From Azolla caroliniana (Eukaryota; Polypodiophyta), in NCBI GenBank assembly GCA_043228905.1, contig JBHGNT010000006.1, forward strand, positions 19,530,001-19,594,000: DNA of 64,000 bases. The letters run 5' to 3'. The notes under the pieces were generated by a model. It ran no database searches. It saw only the letters and a list, made by a program, of their open reading frames with translations, and had not been told where the DNA came from. The position numbers were made by a program, and so were the translations under genes. Of the stretch, positions 44,758 to 54,085 are shown in pieces (the first letter of the stretch is position 1; each line of letters opens with the position of its first letter).

Positions 44758-45538
44758 TGATAGGAACTCAACCGCTCCTTACGCACAACGCTCGGCCACA
44801 ACCGAGCTTAGAATCATACACAGAAAAAACGGGAATTAAAACACGACACGAAGAAGAAGCGAGTGCACAGGATGTTTACGTGCAAAACCCAAAGAGGGAA
44901 AAACCATGGCAGCCCACAGGCTGCAAGCTATCACTATGCTAGAATGTACAACAGTGAGTTCACGGAGGCAATGACCTCGTGCTCACGATCCTCGCCACAG
45001 GCGGCGGTTACAACAGAGGCAACGACTTCTTTCTCTCTCTCTCTCTCTCTCTGTACAGTGTTACACGCTCACTCTATTCTTGCACCAACAAGAATGACAA
45101 CAACCACTAAAAGTTTTCCCTAAGTCATATTTATACTAATATGACTTTTCGGCTATTTACAAATATAGACTCGATGGACTCTCAGAAACATATTTACGAA
45201 TATGTCTCTTCATCCGGTGAGCATTCCTCACCGGGTCTGCGCCATCCGGCTCTCCATAGCCGGGTACTCCTCATCCGGTTCTCACCGGGTCTGCACCATC
45301 TGGCTCTCCGTAGCCGGGTACTCCTCATCCGGTCCTCACCGGGTCTGCACCATCCGGCTCTCCGTAGCCGGGTACTCCTCATCCGGTCCTCACCGGGTTT
45401 GCACCATCCGGCTCTCCGTAGCCGGGTACTCCTCATCCGGTCCTCACCAGGTCTGCACCATCCGGCTCTCCGTAGCTGGGTACTCCTCATCAGCACTGTT
45501 CTTCTCCCTTCCCATCCGGAGGGACCTGTCTCCCAACA
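44758..45538 (-). repeat. 5' LTR of A1
   Basis: 781 bp, plus-strand TGATAGGAACTCAACC to CTGTCTCCCAACA. TATA palindrome 45122-45147, CT tract 45032-45052, about five 54-bp units (45215-45490). Confidence 0.92.
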
Positions 45539-45543
45539 CAAGG

Positions 45544-46056
45544 AAGACCCGGTGAGAACCGGATGTTGCAGGCCCGGTGAGAACCTCTCACCGGATGAAG
45601 GGACATATATGTAGATATGTTTCTGAGAGCCCATTGGGGCTATATCTGTAAATAGTCCTAATGTCATATAGTATAAATGTGACCTAGGGCAAACAGTGTG
45701 GAGAAGATTATTGTTGTTATTATCTTTGTATAGTGTAATTAGTGTAACGACTGTACAGTGAGAGAGAGAGAGAGAGAGCGATACAGAGCATGTCTCTGTT
45801 GTAACCGCCGCCAGGTGAAGATTGTGAGCAAGAGGTCGTTGCCTCTGTGCTCCCTGTTGTACTCCTTAACATAGTGATAGTTTGGAGTCTGTGGACTCCC
45901 ATGGTTTTTCCCTCTCAGGGTTTTCCACATTAACATCCTATGTATTCTCTTTCTGTTTGTGTACTTACCTCCATCCCCATTTCTTCTGTGTTTGATTGTC
46001 ATCAAGTGATCTACGCTTTGGTTGTGGCCGGAGATTATTCTGCTGATTTCTTGACA
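45544..46056 (+). repeat. 5' LTR of A2, second part
   Basis: Continues the LTR from 37450 and matches 50347-50883: AAGACCCGGTGAGAACC, TATA region GTATAAATGTGACC near 45672, GA tract near 45759-45778, end TTTCTTGACA. Confidence 0.9.
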
Positions 46057-46059
46057 AAC

Positions 46060-46071
46060 TGGTATCAGAGC
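46060..46071 (+). promoter_or_regulatory. Primer binding site of A2
   Basis: TGGTATCAGAGC, three bases after the LTR end. Confidence 0.9.
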
Positions 46072-46087
46072 GAAACGATGCAGAAAA

Positions 46088-49000
46088 ATGGATGATTCGT
46101 TGGGAGGCATGTTCAAGCTCAATGACTCCAACTACTCAGTGTGGATGTCAAAGATGACGGGCATGCTCGTGGTTAAAGATCTTTGGTTGCCGGTTCAGTT
46201 CGGGGACAAGAGACCAGACAAAATCGATGCCACGATATGGGAGGTGATGCACATGAAGACACCGACGTACATACGGTGCTTCATCGACATGAGTCTATAC
46301 AACAACTTCAATGAAGAGAGCAAGGCTCATGAGCTCTGGGAGAAAATCGACATTATGTTTCAGAACAAAAATGCTGTTAATCAAATTTCGGTATTTCGGA
46401 AGCTAGTAAGACTCCGGTACCAAGATGGCTCCAACATGGCAGAGCACATGAATGCCTACCAGGGGCTGATCCACCAGGCAACATCATTGGAAGTACCTCT
46501 CGTCGATGAGGTACTAGCACTACTCCTGCTCGGTTCCCTCCTAGATAGTTGGGAGACATTGGTTGTCACTTTGGGCAACGCCGGGCCGGAAGGGAAACGG
46601 TTATCCCTAGCAAGAGTGAAGTCGAGCTTGCTAGATGAGGAGGTGCGTCGGAAAGACAAGATACGAGCTCCGACTCCAAAGCTCTCCTTACCGAATCAGA
46701 ACGCGGAAGACAAAGGAACCGTAGTCCCCAGAACCGGGAAAAGTCGGGGACACGATCAAAGTCAAGGGGGAGGCCTACTTGCTTCTATTGTGGCAAGTTG
46801 GGACACTTCCAAAAGAACTATTGGCACTTCCGAAAAGACAAGGAAACCGACGGTACCAATTCGAAGCGGACACCAGACCAGAACGGTAAAGACCGGAGGG
46901 GACCGGACCAGAAGGGAACGACGACAATCGTGGCAAGTGAAGAAGAGTTGATGCTCATCACCGAGGAGAGTGAGTTGAACCTTGCCGGCGATGAGACAAC
47001 GTGGGTTGTCGATTCCAAAGCGTCGTTCCACCTTACCCCGGAGCGGAAATGCTTCTCATCCTACACAGCCGGTGATAACGGCTGTGTCCGGATGGGGAAT
47101 GAAGGTACATGCCGAATTGTCGGCATAGGAGACGTGTGATTGACAACACCAACCGGATGCAAGCTGCTGTTGAAGGATGTCCGAGACGTTCCGGAGGTTC
47201 GACTGAACCTGATATCAGCCGGTCGGCTAGATGATGAGGGCTACACGGGTAGCATCTGGAACGGAGTCATGAAATTCAGCAAAGGGAGCCTGATAGTGGC
47301 TCGGGCCCGGAAGGTCAACATGCTGTACCTGATGAATGCTCGGTTATGCCCGGAAGAAGTGAACGTGGCTTCCGACCATGCCAGTGAGCTGTGGCACAAG
47401 AGACTGTGTCACATGAGCGTGAAGGGGATGAAAAGGCTTGCTGATGACAACCTCATTCTGGTGAAGAACTTGCATCTTGAGAAGTGCACCGACTGCTTAG
47501 CCGGTAAGCAAAACCGGACCTCCTTCCAATCAAGGACACCGATGAGACGTAATGCACCATTGGAGTTGGTGCATACCGATGTGTGTCAAGTGGACACGAA
47601 GTCCCATCCCGGAGCGCAGTACTTCGTGAAGTTCATAGATGACCACAGCAGGAGGCTGTGGGCCACACCGTTGAAGACGAAGGATTAGGTGTTATTCTTC
47701 TTCAAGGAGCTCCACGCAAGAGTGGAAAGAGAAACCGGACGAAAGCTGAAGGCGGTTCGAGCAGATAATGGAAGGGAATACCGGGGGCAATTCGAGGAGT
47801 ACTGCCACTCGAAGGGAATCCGACTCGAATTTGCCGTGCCGAAGACTCCGGAACTAAACAAGCTAGCCGAGAGGATGAACCAGACCATAATGGAGAGGGT
47901 CAGGAGTATGCCAGCACATGCTAAACTACCAAGACGTTTTGGGCTGAGGCGCTGTCGACAACGACGTATGTGATAAACAGATCACCCTCAGGGCCCTTGG
48001 ATGGAGACACTCCGCAAAAGGTTTGGACCGGTAAGGAAGTGTCCTACCGGCATTTGAAGGTGTTCGGGTGTCTCGCGTACGTGCATGTTGCTAAGGACCG
48101 GAGAGGAAAATTGGATCAAAAGACCCGGCCATGCATATTCCTCGGATACGGCAATGATGAGTTCGGCTACCAAGTGTGGGATCCGGTTGACAAGAAGGTT
48201 TTCTGGAGCCGAGATATTATCTTCATGGAGGAAAAGACTCTTGCCGACTGGGAGTCGAAGAAGAAGATAATGAACTCCGATGAGATTTGGACCCACCCGG
48301 CTAAGAGCCGGTTGACACTCGAGGAACCAGCCAGTTACGGTGAGGATACCGAACCGGTAGAAGAAGAAGTAGAGGAAGCTGAAACCAGAACCGGCCAAGA
48401 CCGCGAATCGGATTCAGATGAAGAACAAATAGAGGAGCCGGTTGCCGAAAGCCAAAGACATAGATATCCTCTTAGAGAGAGAAGCCCCCCCCAGAGATTT
48501 CTGGATGCAGAGCATGTGCTGCTGATCGATGAGAGGGAGCCGGAAAGCTTCGAAGAAGCGAAGGATGACACCCATAGCCGCAAGTGGTTGAGTGCCATGC
48601 AGGACGAGATGGATTCCCTACATGAGAACCACACGTATGAATTGGTGGAGTTGCCGAAAGGAAAGAGGGCACTCTGAAACAAGTGGGTGTACAAGTTGAA
48701 ATCGGGAGATGCTGCAACCCTCCAAGGTACAAAGCCAGGATCGTGGTGAAGGGGTTCCAGTAGAAGAAGGGCGTGGACTTCGATGAGATATTTGCCCCGG
48801 TAGTAAAGATGACTTCCATCCGGACGGTGCTGAGCATAGCAGGAAGCATGGACCTCGAGGTAGAGTAGTTAGACGTGAAGACGACGTTCCTCCACGACGA
48901 CCTCGAAGAGGAGATCTACATGCAGCAACCGGAGGGATTTGTGAAGAAAGGGAAGGAGCACCTAGTCTGCCAGTTAAAAAAGAGCCTCTACGGGTTGAAG

Positions 49001-50106
49001 CAGGCTCCTCGGCAATGGTATCGGAAGTTCGACTCCTTCATGACCGATCAAGGGTACCACAAGACGTAGGCCGATCACTGCGTATTTGTGAAGAAGTTTG
49101 AAGGTGGAGACTTCTTGATACTCCTCTTGTATGTGGATGACATGTTGATTGTCGGACAAGACCAAGTCAAGATACAGATGCTGAAGAAGGCCCTGAACTG
49201 GACCTTCTCAATGAAAGACTTGGGTTCGGCAAGACAAATGCTAGGGATGCATATCATCCGGGACTGGCCAACGAAACAATTGTGGCTGTCACACGAGAAG
49301 TATGTGACAAAGGTGCTTCAGCAGTTCAACATGTCAGATGCGAAACCGGTCGGATCGACACTTCCGGCAAACTACAGGTTATCCGGTAAGCAAAGCCCGA
49401 AGACGAAGGCAGAGAAGGTGGATATGATGAAGATACCATATGCCTCTATCATCGGGAGCCTAATGTACGCAATGGTGTGTACCCGACCGGATATCGGATA
49501 TGTAGTCGGAGTGGTGAGCTGGTTTATGAGCAATCCCGGCAAGGAGCATTGGAATGCGGTAAAATGGATACTCCGATACTTGAAAGGCACCTCAAGTATG
49601 TGTCTCCGATTTGGCTCAAGTAAACCCCAACTTGACGGTTTCACCGATTCGGATATGTTGGCTGATGCGAATACCAACCAGTCAACATCCGGATATGTCA
49701 TGACATATGCGGGGGGAGCTATTTCGTGGCAATCGAGGCTGCAGAAGACGGTTGCGTTGTCAACCACGGAAGCGGAGTACATGGTGGCTGTGGAAGCCGG
49801 CAAGGAAATACTATGGATGAAGGACTTCATCGAAGAGCTAGGGATTCGGCAAGAGGAATACCGGCTCTATTGCGACAGTCAAAGTGCCATCCACCTTGCG
49901 AAGAACGTAGTATCATTCCAGGACGAAGCACATCCAGCGGAGGTACCACTGGATTCGGGAGCGAGTAGAAGACCAAGAGTTCGTGCTGATGAAGATCCAC
50001 ACGGAGGAGAACGGGTCGGATATGTTGACCAAGGTGCTGACGCCCGACAAGTTAGACGCATGCCGGAAGCGGATCGGATTGACGAGGCATCCCATACCGG
50101 AGTGAA
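46088..50106 (+). pseudogene. Copia A2 gag-pol, collinear but degenerate
   Basis: Gag from ATG 46088 (MDDSLGGMFKLNDSNYSV); frameshift near 46658; knuckle CFYCGKLGHFQKNY with the last Cys changed to Tyr; protease WVVDSKASFHLTPERK (Gly to Lys). Stops follow at 47137 (TGA for Trp), 47686 (TAG for Gln), 48675 (TGA for Arg), 48761, 48866 and 49067 (TAG for Gln), plus frameshifts near 47960 and 48700. Recognisable parts: pre-integrase LWHKRLCHMSVKGMKRL, integrase ELVHTDVCQVDTKSH, RT LYGLKQAPRQWYRKF and LLYVDDMLIVGQD, RNase H ALSTTEAEYMVAVEAGKE. A frameshift near 49905 corrupts the RNase H tail. Confidence 0.9.
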
Positions 50107-50115
50107 GGGGGAGTT

Positions 50116-50883
50116 TGTTAGGATCTCGGTCCCTCCAGATGGGATACGAAGGCCCGGCATCGGAAGACCCGGTGAGAACCGGATGTGGAGTACCCGGCAA
50201 CGGAAGACCCGGTGAGAACCAGATCTGGAGTACCTGGTAAGGGAAGACCCGGCGAGAACCGGATGTGGAGTACCTAGAACCGGATGATGCAAACCCGGTG
50301 AGAACCGGATGACGAGTACCTGGCAAGGAAGACCCGATGAGAACTGGATGACGAGTACCCGACAAGGAAGACCCGGTGAGAACCGGATGTTGCAGGCCCG
50401 ATGAGAACTTCTCACCGGATGAAGGGACATATATGTAGATATGTTTCTGAGAGCCCATTGGGGCTATATCTGTAAATATTCCTAATGTCATATTAGTATA
50501 AATGTGACCTAGGGCAAACAGTGTGGAGAAGATTGTTGCTGTTATTATCGTTGCATAGCGTAATTGGTGTAACGACTGTACAGTGAAAGAGAGAGAGAGA
50601 GAGAGCGATACAGAGCATGTCTCTGTTGTAACTGCCGCCAGGTGAAGATTGTGAGCAAGAGATCGTTGCCTCTATGCTCCCTGTTGTACTCCTTGACATA
50701 GTGATAGTTTGGAGTCTGTGGACTCTCGTGGTTTTTCCCTCTCAGGGTTTTCCACGTTAACATCTTGTGTATTCTCTTTCTGTTTGTGTACTTACCTCCA
50801 TCCCCATTTCTTCTGTGTTTGATTGTCATCAAGTGATCTACGCTTCGGTTGTGGCCGGAGATTATTCCGCTGATTTCTAGACA
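50116..50883 (+). repeat. 3' LTR of A2
   Basis: 768 bp, TGTTAGGATCTCGGTCC to TTCTAGACA, preceded by AGTGAAGGGGGAGTT (polypurine tract, 50101-50115). TATA region GTCATATTAGTATAAATGTGAC at about 50486 forms the same palindrome with one T-G pair. Confidence 0.92.
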
Positions 50884-51379
50884 CAAAGCACATTGAAGTG
50901 CACTATCACTTCATCCGAGAGTGCGTTCTAGCTGGCGATGTCGACCTACAACACATTAGCACAAACCTTCAAACGACCGGCATCTTCACTAAGGCCTTAG
51001 GAGCCGACAAGCTATGGCAATTCATGACCGATTTCGGGTTGACGATCCTTGACCTGCCAAGCTTGAGGGGGAGTACTGAAGACACTATGCAATAACGCGT
51101 GGATTTCGCAACTGTGCAACGAAGCCGCGAAGAGAAGACACTACGTAATAACGCGTGGATTCCGCAACCGCGCAATGAAGCCACGAAGAGCCGATCTACA
51201 GCACAAAGCCGCGAAGAAAGACGCAAGCTAAAGCACGGACTTCGAACTACGCACAACGCAAGCTGGAGCACGGATTCCACAACTCCGTATAAATGAGAGT
51301 CGACGCGGACTCCAGAACACGAGTTGAAGCGCATTTCGGATACTGCTTGAAACCGACCCGACTTGAGCTTGAGGGGGTG
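50884..51379 (+). pseudogene. Copia B RNase H tail and 3' untranslated part
   Basis: Resumes the B frame: IEVHYHFIRECVLAGD, then NLQTTGIFTKALGADKLWQF and the stop at 51093-51095. The remaining 280 bp hold a 54-bp duplication (AACGCGTGGATT at 51094 and 51150) and end in the polypurine tract TTGAGGGGGTG (51369-51379). Confidence 0.88.
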
Positions 51380-51674
51380 TGTTGAGAATCAAGCTCAACT
51401 TGGTCTAGTGTGTGAACTCACCTTGAGAGTGAATAGACACTCCAATGGTCAAGAGTCACCATTATGTCACCACTTTGTATTCTAGCATTTAGTATGAGCC
51501 ATAGAATCATATTCTATGACACATAACTTATGAGCTTTCACATTCCCCATGCTCCATGAGTCTTGTAGTTAATGAAGAGAGAGGGTGACTATATAAAGCA
51601 CCCTCCTCCCACCTTGTATTATGTTGAGCCTTTCTCCTTTGTTAATATACTTTACTTTGCGTATTCTCTATGTC
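51380..51674 (+). repeat. 3' LTR of copia B, truncated
   Basis: Matches the 5' LTR from TGTTGAGAATC to TCTCTATGTCTT, with TATA at 51589-51598. The last 60 or so bases including the CT tract and CA end are gone. Confidence 0.92.
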
Positions 51675-51982
51675 TTTACGTGGAAAACTACAAGAGACTA
51701 CGCAAAGTAAAGTATATTAACAAAGGAGAAAGACTCAACATAATACAAGGTGGGAGGAGGGTGCTTTATATAGTCACCCTCTCTCTTCATTAACTACAAG
51801 ACTCATGGAGCATGGGGAATGTGAAAGCTCATAAGCTATGTGTCATAGAATATGATTCTATGACTCATACTAAATGCTAGAATACAAAGTGGTGACATAA
51901 TGGTGACTCTTGACCGTTGGAGTGTCTATTCACTCTCAAGGTGAGTTCACACACTAGACCAAGTTGAGCTTGATTCTCAACA
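51380..51982. repeat. LTR palindrome, 284-bp arms, 35-bp spacer
   Basis: 51380-51663 and 51699-51982 are reverse complements with about four mismatches by my reading. The spacer contains TTTACGTGGAAAAC, a U5-type copia motif. A transcript through it would fold into a long hairpin. Confidence 0.93.
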
Positions 51983-52175
51983 AGCTTTAATGGAAAGCTT
52001 CTTATTTAAGTACAATGTGTTTCTCTCTCTAAGAGATTACAATGGCCTGCTCGTCGTCTTCTTCCTGGTCAAAATTTACAATGTTAGGTATTCGCTTATA
52101 TACTATGCCCTAACTTATTAACGAGTTTACACTTGGACAGATACAACTTGGAAGGAGTTGGCCTTTTATGTCAAC
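51983..52175 (-). repeat. LTR part of copia G
   Basis: On the minus strand it starts TGTTGACATAAAAGGCC at 52175, has a TATA-like AGTATATAAGCG and an AATAAG near its end, and meets the palindrome arm at 51982. A polypurine tract lies just before it. Confidence 0.7.
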
Positions 52176-52403
52176 AAACTCCCCCGTAAAAGGACTACTC
52201 TTTCTTGCATGTACAAGTGCTTGGGGTTATCTCCCCCGTAAACCTAGATTACAAATTTAACTAGATCTTATGTTACAAGTTTGTCGGCAAGTAGCTAAGT
52301 CAACAGAGGTATAGTATGAATGTCGATCACCTCTTACCTTTTTCTCCTGTTCGGCTTTCTTCAGCTTGGTTGCTTGTCGTAGCCCCATCTTTGTCCTTAG
52401 CGT
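52176..52403 (-). pseudogene. Copia G pol 3' end
   Basis: Minus strand reads a basic tail (ATKLKKAEQEKK) to a stop near 52262, then TTTACGGGGGAGTT (polypurine tract, 52189-52176) and the LTR. Its RNase H lies at 59956-60286, displaced by element C; GCGT is the shared target copy. Confidence 0.72.
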
Positions 52404-52889
52404 TGTCGTGAAGATCCGTCACTATGCGCGGATCGTGAGGCGGAACCGCCGGGGTTCTGGACCGGAAGGACTCAAAGTACGCACTAGCTTTAGCGAGAAA
52501 GGATTTAAGATAGATTGGGGGGGAGAGAGATTGAAATAAGATAGAACGCTTGACTTTAGATTGAGAGAGAGATTAAGATTGAACTCTTGATTTTAGATTT
52601 GAAGAACAAGATTAATATATCAATTGGATAACGAATTTTCTTCTTAATATTAATTTTGATATAAAGTACAAAGCTCTTGATAAAAATCCCCTTTCATCTT
52701 TTTCCTCTCCTCTTTTATAAATGCCCTTATGCATTTAGGGGTACAAGACATGCATAAAATGCATGTTTGCCATTTGGCGCTCATGTATTACATGTGGTGC
52801 ATGATAACCATGTCACTCATTTTAGCTCTCATGTATGAGAATTTATATGTAAAGTTATAATGATAAAAATATAAATCCAAGAAAATGTG

Positions 52890-52955
52890 CTGGGTTAGTG
52901 GTAAGCTTATTGACTCTCAACTTGGAGGTGCAAGGTTCAAATCCTTGCTTTCCCT
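52890..52955 (+). other. tRNA-like module in the C 3' LTR (antisense to C)
   Basis: GGTTAGTGGTAAGC resembles an A box; 37 bases later GCAAGG, TTCAAAT, CCTTGC (52930-52948) makes a perfect 6-bp T-arm with B box GGTTCAAATCC. GACTCTCAACTTGG between them looks like an anticodon arm region. Confidence 0.6.
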
Positions 52956-52984
52956 CCTTGTGTATATGTATAAATATTTATTTA

Positions 52985-53110
52985 TATAGCCGCCGGTTGC
53001 TGTATGTTGGTTAGCGTTCTGTCGCCGGTCGCCGAATGTCGTTTACCGTCCGGTTATTTTGTCGTTTGCCACCGGCTCACCAGTTCCGTCGCCGGTCTGG
53101 TTTTGGTTGG
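52985..53110. repeat. CpG-rich CGCCGGT repeats in the C 3' LTR
   Basis: GTCGCCGGTCGCCG, CACCGGCTCACC and similar units; lies downstream of the LTR TATA box in the sense of element C. A longer version is at 59370-59550. Confidence 0.8.
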
Positions 53111-53339
53111 CCAAAACCTTTGCAAGTACCCAAGCCAAACCCATTTATCCAATAACTTAGTTCAAGTCACCTTGAACTCTCTATGCTCCACACATAAACA
53201 CAAAGATAATAGGTTTTGCTCTACTTTATATATGGTGAGATCCTTACTTCCTGTCTATGTGGGATATTTCACAGTTTTATTTTTCTCTTTTTCTTATGCA
53301 AATCTTTATACCCTCATAACTTGATACTTAGATGTCCGT

Positions 53340-54047
53340 TGTCGTAGTGTATTTTGTACACTACGTGAAAAACTTATAAAGTACCAATTTAATAAATATG
53401 AATAAATAGTAGAAAATATTAAAATTTATATAACATGCATAGGGCAAGATTCGAACCTTGCACCTCCATGTTAATAATGTAATGTCTTACCATTACACTA
53501 GCATTTCATTTGTGTTTAAAAATAGATGTTCCACATAGAAAGCTTAGTTCACCTAGGATAAACTTTAGTTAAAAGAAAACGCATGCTAAAAGAAAAAGCT
53601 ACACATGCACATCTAGCGTGCATGAACGCTATAGTTGATAAAAAAAAACGCACAAGTTAGAAAAAGCATGATCACTTTAGATAAAGCATATAGTCTATCT
53701 ATAGGAAAAGCATGGGGTCTATAGTTAGAGAAAAAGCATGGATTACTAAGACTTCCTCATCACTACATAAGGATGGGAAGCACAATGTAATTGTGTGTGA
53801 AAAATATTTGGGAAATTGGATATATTTCCTAAAACACCAATTAATAAAATATACTCGTGGGATTCACGAAGTTTAAGATAATCTATCTCTTTCAATCTAA
53901 ATTCATATTCTTACATAAATATTGATTAATGTAATACTTGTGGGATTCACAAGATTAGCCTCATCTCATATTCTTCTTTTTCCTAGTCCAAAACCTCGGT
54001 GGTTCCCACCCGACTCACGCAACGATCCGGAGCCGAAAGGCACGACA
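53340..54047 (+). repeat. 5' LTR of D
   Basis: TGTCGTAGTGTATTTTG to GAAAGGCACGACA. Shares the AACCTCGGTGGTTCCC motif and the CACGACA end with E1 and C. Confidence 0.93.
53441..53512 (-). other. tRNA-like module in the D 5' LTR (antisense to D)
   Basis: Minus strand: GCTAGTGTAATGGTAAG (A-box-like), later GGAGGTGCAAGGTTCGAATC and a T-arm GCAAG/CTTGC (53461-53444) with B box GGTTCGAATC. Confidence 0.6.
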
Positions 54048-54051
54048 CAGT

Positions 54052-54069
54052 TGGTGAACCCGACGTGAA
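54052..54069 (+). promoter_or_regulatory. Primer binding site of D
   Basis: TGGTGAACCCGACGTGAA, four bases after the LTR. The same string is at 58754 on the minus strand in C. The tRNA it pairs with was not identified. Confidence 0.75.
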
Positions 54070-54085
54070 GGCGGGTGGCAAGGAG

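Larger units (their letters stand above)
37451..45538 (-). mobile_element. Ty1/copia element A1 nested in the A2 LTR, with three LTRs
   Basis: CAAGG flanks both ends (37446-37450, 45539-45543). Order on the minus strand: 5' LTR (45538-44758), deleted interior (44757-43142), second LTR (43141-42327), 5'-truncated interior (42326-38365), 3' LTR (38364-37451). The second LTR ends in the middle of a gag frame, so a second family member was inserted into A1 gag and the two 5' LTRs then recombined, removing the first primer site and gag start. This explains why the outer target duplication is intact. Confidence 0.88.
37181..50883 (+). mobile_element. Ty1/copia element A2 nested in B
   Basis: Flanked by the perfect 5-bp duplication CAAAG (37176-37180 and 50884-50888). 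LTR ends are TGTTAGGATCTC and TTCTAGACA. Its 5' LTR is split by element A1 at 37450/45544. The interior is collinear gag-pol but full of stops. Confidence 0.93.
32337..51675 (+). mobile_element. Ty1/copia element B, split by nested elements
   Basis: 5' LTR, PBS, gag-pol and 3' LTR are collinear once the insertion at 37181-50883 is removed: the RNase H breaks off at the codons for VFHAWTK and resumes at 50884 with KHIEVHYHFIRE. The LTRs differ at only a few sites, so B is fairly young, yet its frames are broken. The last part of the 3' LTR is missing. Confidence 0.9.
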
